DNA from: an uncultured Kiritimatiellota bacterium
Lineage (GTDB): Bacteria > Verrucomicrobiota > Kiritimatiellia > RFP12 > UBA1067
Reading direction: 5' to 3'
DNA: 9,907 nt
NCBI GenBank assembly: GCA_934635385.1
Contig: CAKTZI010000080.1
Span: 1 to 9,907, forward strand
This document shows, piece by piece, positions 1-6,900 of this stretch (position 1 is its first letter; the number at the start of each line of letters is the position of its first letter). Below the pieces are notes generated by a model that did no database searches, was not told the origin of the DNA, and was given only the letters and a program-made list of their open reading frames with translations. A program made the position numbers and the translations under genes.

Positions 1-67
1 GTCGCCTACGTCGTCTCCCTCGCCCATGTTCTCGGCTGCTCCATCGAGGACATCCTCGAATACGTCT
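1..67. repeat. Left arm of a 67-bp imperfect inverted repeat
   Basis: Bases 1-67 match the reverse complement of 9841-9907 with only three differences (positions 27, 37 and 62 of this arm). Both arms are the coding end of a helix-turn-helix gene. Two of the differences are silent and the third changes Tyr to Phe. The match runs to the window edge, so the true repeat may be longer. Confidence 0.9.
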
Positions 68-69
68 GA
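1..69 (+). CDS. C-terminal end of a Cro/C1-type helix-turn-helix regulator (partial)
   Basis: Only the last 22 codons and the TGA stop (67-69) lie in the window; the gene begins upstream. The readable end contains LGCSIEDILEYV, which matches the last helices of Cro/C1 (XRE) DNA-binding domains, where an 'aLGcsieDiLe' segment closes the five-helix domain. The protein therefore ends right after its DNA-binding domain, as in small one-domain regulators. It points toward the operon promoter at 136-164 and may control it, but that is inference from position only. A nearly identical end lies on the other strand at the right edge (9839-9907). With so little sequence the family call is fair and the exact role unknown. 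Confidence 0.65.
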   Translation, partial: VAYVVSLAHVLGCSIEDILEYV

Positions 70-87
70 TTCGCATTTCGGAAAAGT

Positions 88-111
88 CGGCGACTCGGCG
101 ACTCGACGACT
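88..111. repeat. Short tandem repeat, three 8-bp units
   Basis: Two identical CGGCGACT units (88-95, 96-103) are followed by CGACGACT (104-111), one base different, and a decayed fourth start (CGGGCGG). It sits between the regulator stop and the operon promoter. No self-complementary hairpin is apparent, so I do not call it a terminator. Function unknown; it could be simple slippage. Confidence 0.6.
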
Positions 112-135
112 CGGGCGGAAAAATCCTGGGCAGGG

Positions 136-164
136 TTGACGTGCAGACAGATTTATGAGATAAT
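136..164 (+). promoter_or_regulatory. Sigma-70-like promoter of the operon
   Basis: TTGACG at 136-141 and GATAAT at 159-164 are separated by exactly 17 bases and lie in a locally AT-richer stretch of an otherwise very GC-rich window. Each box is one base off the consensus. Transcription would start near 170-172, giving a leader of about 27 bases before the ATG at 198. This is the only convincing promoter seen ahead of the three genes. The call rests on consensus boxes and spacing; no start site is mapped. Confidence 0.65.
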
Positions 165-171
165 TCCTCCG

Positions 172-183
172 CTTGTATACAAG
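172..183. promoter_or_regulatory. Perfect 12-bp palindrome, likely operator
   Basis: CTTGTATACAAG is its own reverse complement. It lies 8 bases after the -10 box, over or just after the expected transcription start, and directly before the Shine-Dalgarno sequence, which is a classic repressor position. The core TTGTATACAA resembles GntR-family operators (TNGT...ACNA type) and uronate-regulator sites; whether the flanking helix-turn-helix protein or another repressor binds it is unknown. In RNA the same bases can form a small hairpin whose outer arms, CCTCC at 166-170 and GGAGG at 186-190, would cover the ribosome binding site, but only if transcription begins upstream of 166. Confidence 0.5.
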
Positions 184-190
184 AAGGAGG
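184..190 (+). promoter_or_regulatory. Strong Shine-Dalgarno site fixing the start of gene 1
   Basis: AAGGAGG at 184-190 sits 7 bases before the ATG at 198. It is much stronger than anything near the GTG at 421 and identifies 198 as the natural start of the first operon gene, although the frame from 198 is broken at the poly-C tract. Confidence 0.8.
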
Positions 191-197
191 CTGGACA

Positions 198-323
198 ATG
201 AAACGAACACTGAAGTCAAGTCGTGAACTCGGTCATGCGCGAACCGTTCGGTTCGCCGCCGTGACGGGTCTGGTTCTCACGAATATTACCCCCCTCCCCC
301 CCCCCCCCGGTAGCGGCGGATGA
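198..323 (+). CDS. 5' end of the sialidase-like gene: export-signal leader, out of frame with the body
   Basis: From the ATG at 198 the sequence reads 41 codons to a TGA at 321-323. The N-terminus is basic (K2, R3, K6, R9, R15, R18) and is followed by a hydrophobic stretch FAAVTGLVL at 19-27, as in a somewhat long, weak Sec signal. After codon 30 the frame enters the C-rich tract and leaves coding sequence. Removing one C moves the reading into the frame that continues without a stop through 1608; the corrected protein then has VAA at 38-40, an acceptable signal-peptidase site, before DEGAARE. This is therefore the start of the next gene rather than an independent peptide gene. The break is either a real length change (phase variation or mutation) or a sequencing or assembly error in the homopolymer. 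Confidence 0.7.
   Translation: MKRTLKSSRELGHARTVRFAAVTGLVLTNITPLPPPPGSGG
289..308. repeat. C-rich tract with a 13-C run; probable slippage site
   Basis: Six C (289-294), one T (295), then thirteen C (296-308). It is by far the longest single-base run in the window and falls exactly at the point where the leader frame and the body frame of gene 1 part. Twelve (or fifteen) C would join them; thirteen, as here, gives a stop at 321-323. Runs of this type are known contingency sequences in other bacteria, and are also a common place for base-count errors. Confidence 0.9.
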
Positions 324-420
324 AGGGGCGGCGCGCGAGACGCGGATTCTCGCCGCGCTGAAGGGGACGCCGAGTGAGCGCGAAGCCCCGCGCGACATCC
401 TCGTCAACAGGCCCGACTAT

Positions 421-1608
421 GTGGTCTTCGTTCCGCGTCAGCCGCGCGACCCGAAGCTGCGCGACCCGAAGAAGCCGGGGGACACCTACAACGACCACTT
501 CCAAGTCATAGAGGATTCCACGCGCGGCCTGCTGTACGCCTTCTGGACGCAGGCTTCGCGCGAGGGCGCCATCGACCAGCACATCGCCTTCTCGAAGAGC
601 GCCGACCGCGGGCGCACGTGGACGGATCCCGTCATTCTCGCGGGTTCGCCGAACATGAGCAATCCGGGGCTGCTGGCCAGTTGGCAGCAGCCGATGCTCG
701 CGAAGACGGGGCGGCTTTACTGCCTGTGGAACCTGTCGGTCACCAACAGCAAGGTGCAGTCGTTCGGCGCCTGCTGGGGAGCCTACTCGGACGATGGGGG
801 CGAGACCTGGTCGCGTCCGCAGTCCACGCCGCTGAAGCAGATGGCGTACGACGCGATTGCGGGTGCGCCGGACTGGATCAACTGGCAGAGGCCGCTTCGG
901 CTGGGCGCGGGGGGACGGTTCCTCGTCGGCTGTTCGCGCACGGGCAAGGCGCCGTGGGACAGGGCCTGGGGCACGCGGACGGAGTTCTGGCAGTACGAGA
1001 ACATCGACGACAACCCGGAAATCCCGGACATCCGCATCTCGATGTTCGCCACGAACCGGCTGGCGTTGACGACGGCCGAGGTCGAGAAGATTCCCGGCAC
1101 GTTCACGGATTCCCAGATGGCGGCAGAGGAGGCGTCAATCGCCAAGCTGCCCGACGGACGGCTCTTTGCCGTGATGCGTTCCTCTGTCGGGTCGCCCATC
1201 TGGAGCCAGAGCCGTGACGCGGGGCGCACGTGGAGTGCGCCGAAGCTGCTGTGCGACCGTGACGGCGGCAAGCCGTTCCTGCATCCGCGTTCGCCCGTGC
1301 CGTTCTACGACTGGAAGGGCCCGGAGGCGGGCAGCGGAACTTACTTCGCGCTCATCCACAACACGTTTGACTTCAACGGGAAGTCCGCCTATCAGCGCCG
1401 CGGGCCGCTCTATCTCATCGCGGGAACGTTCAAGCCCGATGCCGAGCAGCCCGTCTGGTTCGGGAAGCCGAAGCTCTTCGCGCCGCGCGAAGACGGCAAC
1501 TCCTTCTACACGAGCTATCTCGTGCTGGACGGCAAGGGCGTGCTGTGGTACAACGACATGAAGTTCTATCTCTGCGGCCGCATCATCGGCCCCGAATGGT
1601 TTGACTGA
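421..1608 (+). CDS. Sialidase-fold (Asp-box/BNR) protein, body of gene 1
   Basis: A probable exported six-bladed beta-propeller of the sialidase superfamily. Numbered from GTG 421, three Asp-boxes are clear: SADRGRTW (60-67), SDDGGETW (123-130) and SRDAGRTW (264-271). The stretch AAEEASIAKLPDGRLFAVMR (234-253) fits the sialidase segment carrying the catalytic Glu (E236 or E237) and a triad Arg (R253); Y363 in SFYTSYLVLDG fits the nucleophile Tyr, and D52 the acid/base Asp. However, the N-terminal RIP motif that provides the first triad Arg is absent (TYNDHFQVI, 22-30), so sialic acid may not be the substrate; another exo-acting glycosidase or a rhamnose-GlcA enzyme with a propeller fold is possible. 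GTG 421 has no Shine-Dalgarno, and the open frame extends upstream to 265, so the true gene is 198-1608 (469 residues with one C removed). First gene of the operon; 28 bases precede the next start. Confidence 0.8.
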   Translation: MVFVPRQPRDPKLRDPKKPGDTYNDHFQVIEDSTRGLLYAFWTQASREGAIDQHIAFSKSADRGRTWTDPVILAGSPNMSNPGLLASWQQPMLAKTGRLYCLWNLSVTNSKVQSFGACWGAYSDDGGETWSRPQSTPLKQMAYDAIAGAPDWINWQRPLRLGAGGRFLVGCSRTGKAPWDRAWGTRTEFWQYENIDDNPEIPDIRISMFATNRLALTTAEVEKIPGTFTDSQMAAEEASIAKLPDGRLFAVMRSSVGSPIWSQSRDAGRTWSAPKLLCDRDGGKPFLHPRSPVPFYDWKGPEAGSGTYFALIHNTFDFNGKSAYQRRGPLYLIAGTFKPDAEQPVWFGKPKLFAPREDGNSFYTSYLVLDGKGVLWYNDMKFYLCGRIIGPEWFD

Positions 1609-1636
1609 TTTGACAGAAAAGAAAGGAACAACAGAC

Positions 1637-3967
1637 ATGAAGACAAGACTGGAAAACGGATGCCGTATCGTCTGCGCGTGCGCGGGTTTTGCCGCGCTCG
1701 TGTCGGGCGCACAGGCCAAGACGCTCGCGTGGTATCGCTTCGACGAGGCCGCGCCGGGCGAGAAGCCGACGGCGGGCGAGGCGACGGTTCTCAACGCCGT
1801 CGATTCCGCGCTCTTCCCCGCCACGGCGTGGACGGAGGCGAAGGACGGAAGCTATTCGACGGATGCGACCTACCTTGCGACCTACGCCGACGCATTCCCT
1901 TCGGTCGCAAAGGTGTATGATCCGCTGTCGGGGGCATTGACGGGCAACGAGCGGTGTCTTCTGTTCAAGGCGAACGGCACAAAATGGGGCGACAGCTACG
2001 GGACGTTCCTGACCGTCGCGGACGACGAGCGGTTGCATGTGCCGTCCGTGACCGTCGAGCTGTTTGCGCGCTTTGATGGTTCGGCGGATTTGCCGCTTCG
2101 GCGGAATCTGCTCGTCTATCCGAGCGACAACGGGCCGATGGTCTGGTCTTTGCGTGTGGCCGAAGTGGGCGTACCCGAGTTCCGTGTGGCCTATTCGAAG
2201 GATGGCGTGGCGACGAACGGCAACACGCTTTACGGCGACCTCTCGATCAAGGACGGCAAGTGGCATCATCTCGCGCTTGTCGTGGACGGTTCGGGTTCGG
2301 CGATTAAGGTGTCCGTGTATCAGGACTATCGGCTCGTCAAGTCCGAGTGGCTGGGTGGGCCGCTCTGCTATGGCACGGCGGGCAAGCCGCTTTCCATCGG
2401 GCACGAGGCGGGCGTGGCCTACGGCGCGTGGCCGGGGCTGATCGACGAGGTGCGCATCTCGGACGCGCCGCTTTCGCCCGACCAGTTCCTGCGCCCGAAC
2501 ACGGGCTGGGCGAACTGCCACCCCGAGACGGTCGTGTACGTGCCGTTCGGCGGCCTGCCGTTCTTCGGGAGCGATGCGCTGTCGTCGTCCGTCCTGCTGA
2601 ACCAGGCCGTCCCGACCGCCTTTGCGACAATCAGCGGCGTTTTCCTGTCGGAGACGGGACACGCCTCGCTGTCGAACGAGGTCGCGGCGGCGAATGAGCG
2701 GCGCGAACTGTTGTCCGCGACCTCCGTCACGAACGAGGCGGCGCTCTTCACGACGGTGCGGAGCGACTCGTATGACCTGTGCCCGGCCATTTGGGTGAAC
2801 GATGTGGTGGATAGCACCCACACCGCGCTCACGAACTCGTTCACGTTCGAGATCTTCGGCAAGTTCGAGAAGCCGTCCGGGAAGGGACAATCCAAGACGA
2901 GCTACCTGTTCCACGCCATCACGTCGAAGGGTTCGGTCATCGTCTCCGTGAAGCCGGACGGCACGGCCGTCCTGCAGCCGGGCTGGACGGTGGTCGGCTC
3001 GGCGCAGATCTGCGACGACGCGTGGCATCATGTCGCGATTACCTACGACAAGCCGACGCAGACGTTCGCCCTCTACGTTGACTACCGCCTGATCGGCTCG
3101 AAGGCGGGCATCGAGGTCGTGGCGGACGGTGTCCCGACGTGGTGCCCGAACATCCAGGTTCTCAACGGCTATCACAACGACCAGGCGGGCGTTCACGGCC
3201 TGTCGGACGGCTTCCGCCTGACGGCGCGTGCGCTGACGCCGCAGGAGTTCCTGACGGGACACGCCGTCGCCGACTCGGACTACGCCGCGTGGATCGACTT
3301 CGAGGACGACACGTGCGTTGAGCCGTATGCGGACGTCACGCCGGAGGGCGTGTTCGTCGCGACGGCAGACGGCGCGCAGCCGAGCCTGTCGAAACGGCGT
3401 CCCGGCAAGTGGCTGGAGGCGGCGGACGGTACGCCGGGACGGGCGAACCGGGGCGGGCTGGCGCTGTCCGGCGGCTCGGCCGTCTGGGGACGCAACCTGA
3501 TGATCGAGAACCTCGCGAACCAGACGGTCGAGTTCTTCCTGCGCGGCACGGCGTCGGAGGAGGGCGCGTCCCTCGTGCGGCTGGCCGACGGTTCGGGCGA
3601 GACCGTGTGGGCCGTCGAGGCCGCGGCGGGTGGCGCGGCGCGCGTGCGCGTTGGCGAGAGCGCCCACACGTTCGAGGCGGCGCACCTGGCGGACGGTTCG
3701 TGGCATCACTGGGCGGTCACGTTCGCTTCCGGCGCGGACGCGGAGTCGGACACCACCGTCGTCACGCTGTGGGAGGACGGCTCGTCCGTTGGTTCGTTCA
3801 CGGCGGCGGGGACGCTGACGCGCACGTTCACGTCCTCGTCGCTCGTGGTCGGCGGCGGCGCGGCGTTCACGGGGAACATCGACGAGATCCGCATTTCGCC
3901 GCGCGTGCTGGACGCGGACGAGATGCTGCGCCGCTACCGCACGGGCGTCCTCTTCCTTGTGCGCTGA
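1637..3967 (+). CDS. Exported protein with three LamG/concanavalin A-like domains
   Basis: The ATG at 1637 is preceded by GAAAGGAA (1621-1628) and gives a clean signal peptide: KTR at the N-terminus, a hydrophobic core to about residue 24, and cleavage after AQA (25-27). The 776-residue product then shows three beta-jelly-roll units of the LamG_3 type, roughly 28-285, 290-545 and 550-775. Each carries the WHH strand signature: WHHLALVVD at 209, WHHVAITYD at 463 and WHHWAVTFA at 689. Domains 1 and 3 end with the usual IDEVRIS/IDEIRIS strand (269 and 748) followed by a D/P-rich helix; domain 2 has GLSDGFRLT instead. No catalytic module, membrane anchor or C-terminal sorting signal is seen. Such domains commonly bind glycans, so it may hold substrate or attach the enzymes to cell or substrate; that role is inferred. 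It lies between the propeller gene and the glycosidase gene with short gaps, hence the same transcript. Confidence 0.85.
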   Translation: MKTRLENGCRIVCACAGFAALVSGAQAKTLAWYRFDEAAPGEKPTAGEATVLNAVDSALFPATAWTEAKDGSYSTDATYLATYADAFPSVAKVYDPLSGALTGNERCLLFKANGTKWGDSYGTFLTVADDERLHVPSVTVELFARFDGSADLPLRRNLLVYPSDNGPMVWSLRVAEVGVPEFRVAYSKDGVATNGNTLYGDLSIKDGKWHHLALVVDGSGSAIKVSVYQDYRLVKSEWLGGPLCYGTAGKPLSIGHEAGVAYGAWPGLIDEVRISDAPLSPDQFLRPNTGWANCHPETVVYVPFGGLPFFGSDALSSSVLLNQAVPTAFATISGVFLSETGHASLSNEVAAANERRELLSATSVTNEAALFTTVRSDSYDLCPAIWVNDVVDSTHTALTNSFTFEIFGKFEKPSGKGQSKTSYLFHAITSKGSVIVSVKPDGTAVLQPGWTVVGSAQICDDAWHHVAITYDKPTQTFALYVDYRLIGSKAGIEVVADGVPTWCPNIQVLNGYHNDQAGVHGLSDGFRLTARALTPQEFLTGHAVADSDYAAWIDFEDDTCVEPYADVTPEGVFVATADGAQPSLSKRRPGKWLEAADGTPGRANRGGLALSGGSAVWGRNLMIENLANQTVEFFLRGTASEEGASLVRLADGSGETVWAVEAAAGGAARVRVGESAHTFEAAHLADGSWHHWAVTFASGADAESDTTVVTLWEDGSSVGSFTAAGTLTRTFTSSSLVVGGGAAFTGNIDEIRISPRVLDADEMLRRYRTGVLFLVR

Positions 3968-3986
3968 TCCAATGGGGACGGTCAAG

Positions 3987-6900
3987 ATGGCGAACGGAAA
4001 GCGGAGCCTCGTCTGTCTGGTCGCGGCGGCGCTTCTTGGCTCGGCGTGGGCGTTCCGTCCGCCCGTGGACTCACGGGACGGCGTGACGCTCGCGTTCGAG
4101 GGGTTCGACGAGAAGACGGACACGCCCGCGCTGTGCGTGGTCGAGCGCAGCGCGGTGCAGCCGTTCTCGGTGCGCCTGCGGGCGACGAACGCGGGGCCTG
4201 TCCCCGCGAAGGGGGCTTTCCGCGTCTGGGTGAACGACGACTGGGAGTTGGTGGACTCGCCCCCGCCCGCCGAACTCGCGCTGGCGACGAACGAGACGCG
4301 CATCCTGTCGTTTGCCGTCCGGGCGAAGCCGGGGCGCGCACTGAACGCGCTCTATCCGATTCACGCCTCGTGGACGCTGCCGGGCGGTGAGCCGCTTCAT
4401 CCGATCGCCATCTTCCGTGCGAAGGATGCGCCGCCGCGCGTCTCGGCGGCAAAGGCGCCTTCCGTCCCTCAAAGGGGCCGTGTGCGGCTGGACAAGTTTC
4501 CGGCGACCGTCTGGACGGAGATGAACGGGCGCGTCGAGCCGCTGGCGGGCGGTGCGTCGTTCGAGCCGGCGCAGGTCGCGGCCGAAGGCGGCGTCAGGCC
4601 CGGATTCACGTGCCATCCGCCGTGGCAGGGCGGCGCGGGCGTAGTTTGGCGCGACATTCCGCTGGAACTGCCCGAGACGCGGCCGTGTGCGATCCGCTTC
4701 GCGACGGCGCTGCTGGCCGAGGCCGGCCTCACGAGCGACGGCACGGAACACAAGGTCTTCGTGGTCGAGGACGGAAAGGCAACGGAGGTTTTCTCGCGCT
4801 TCAGCGCCGCGCGGTCGTGGACGGACGGCACGGCGGATCTGACACCGTGGGCCGGGAAGTCCATGACGCTGCGCCTCTGGGTCGGGCCGGGCCCGAAGAG
4901 GAACACGACCTGCGACCGGTGCGGATGGGCCGATCCCGTGCTGGAAATCGGAAAGATGCCGCCCGCGCCCACGGAAGCCGAGTGGACGAACCGCGAGCAG
5001 TCGGCCCGGAAGGCCGCGCGCGCCGCATGTGCGCGCGGAACAGATGTCTCGAAGCTCCGCTTTGCGCTGAAGGGACGCGAGGGCGTCTTCGGCGCGGCGT
5101 GGGCACTGGGGAAGCAGGGCGTGTTCGATGGTGTGCTGACGTTCGCGGACGGTGCGCGCGACCTGACGTATCGCGGCTTTTCGTGCGAGGTGGACGGCGA
5201 TGCCGTCGGCGGCGTGCTGGCCGCCCGGATGTGCGCGCGCGTGGAGACGAAGGCGGAAGCCGACGCGGCGGTTGTCACGCACTGGCTGGAGCCGCGCGAC
5301 AAGGGCGAGGCGGCCATACCGCTCCGGGTGCGGATCCGGGCGGAGCGCGGCGCATTGCGGATGGCCTGGGACATGCCCGGCGTGACGCGCAGCGCACGGG
5401 GCGAGCCGCGCTACACGAGCCTGTCGCTCGGCGAGGGCTCGCTGCCCGCCGAACGCGCCTACGCGGGCTTCGGCAACGTGATCGAACAGCCGCGCGACTT
5501 CAGCCTCGGCGTGACGGGATTCGAGCTTTCGACGCGCCATGTCGGCGCGGACTACGCGAACGGGCTTTCGCTCGTGCAGGCGACGGACGTCTTCCCCGAC
5601 GCGCTCGTCTGCAGCCGGGCGCGGAAGCAGTATGCGCTCGTCACGCACAACGACGCGACGTTCACGTTCGTGCCGTCCGCGAAAGGGGCGTTCGCCGCCG
5701 CGCGGCATTTCCGCGACGTGAGCGGCTACAGTCCGGGGCCGGGCGTCGGGACGCTGCTCGGTCGGATGTGCCTTGACCAGTGGTGGGGCATCGACTACGA
5801 CCGCGTGGCGGCGGATGTCGCGCGCGCGGCGAAATACGGCGTGCGGGACGCGGTCTTCGTGAAGCACGACTGGCAGCGGTGGGGCTACGACTTCCGTCTG
5901 CCGGACGTCTTTCCGCCGCGCGGCGATGCGGCGGCGTTTCGGCGGCTGCGCGAGGCGTGCACGCGTTCGGGCTGGCTCTTCGTGCCGCACGACAACTACA
6001 TCGACTTCTACCCGGACGCGGACGGCTTCTCGTATGACAACATCGTCTTCAATCCCGACGGTACGCCCTACGAGGCCTGGTACAACGGTGGGCCGCGAGC
6101 CCAGAGCTACCGCACGCTGCCGCACGCCTTCCGTCCGTGGCTCGACCGCAACGCCGCGCTTCTGCGCCGGGCGGCCGCGCCGGACGGCATCTTCATCGAC
6201 GTTTTCGCGGCCATCGCCCCGTTCGACTACTACGACCGTGCGGGGGCCTTCTATCCCAAGGCGCGCACGTCGCGGGCGTGGGGCGCGGCGTTCGACGCCT
6301 ACCGCGCCGGACTGGGCAAGCCGCACGCCGTCACGATCTCGGAGGCGGGGACGGACGCGCTCGTCGGACACCTCGATGCCGGGCAGAGCGACCACTTCCC
6401 CGCGCGCCGCTGGATGCCGGAGACGGCGTTTGCGGATGCCGAGCGTGTGCCGTGGCACGACATGGCGACGCACGGGCGGTTCGTCCTGTTTGCGGGCGGG
6501 CTCGGCGACCAGCGCTATTCCGCGCCCGACTGGACGCGCTGGGGCGACACGGTGCGGCACGGCTACGGAAGCGACGACTACCTCTGCACGACGGTGATCG
6601 GCGGACGCGCCCCCATGTGCGACGGCCCCTTCAGCCGCCGGGCGGTGATGACGTACTGGCTTCTGCACGACGTCTGCGCCGCGCTGGCGCGGTCTTCGTT
6701 CGAGTCCCTGACGTTCGGCGGCAACATCCATCGCCAGCACGCGACGTTTTCGGACGGCGGCGAGGTGTGGATCAACCGCGAGACGAATGCCGTCTGGACG
6801 GTCGCGGGCAATGTCGCGCTGCCGACGTACGGTTTTCTGGCGAAGGCGCCGGGGTTGGAGGCGGGCGTCTCGCTTCGGAACGGACGGCGGTGCGCGTACG

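Noticed and set aside
421..423. GTG 421 as the true start of the sialidase-like gene
   Set aside because: No Shine-Dalgarno precedes it, no signal peptide follows it, and plausible coding sequence in the same frame continues upstream to the poly-C tract. It remains a possible weak restart when the tract is in the off length.
1583..4303. A 906-codon open frame on the - strand opposite the LamG gene
   Set aside because: Same reasons: Arg-rich, low-complexity composition, spans an intergenic gap and two unrelated genes, and no Shine-Dalgarno or domain supports it.
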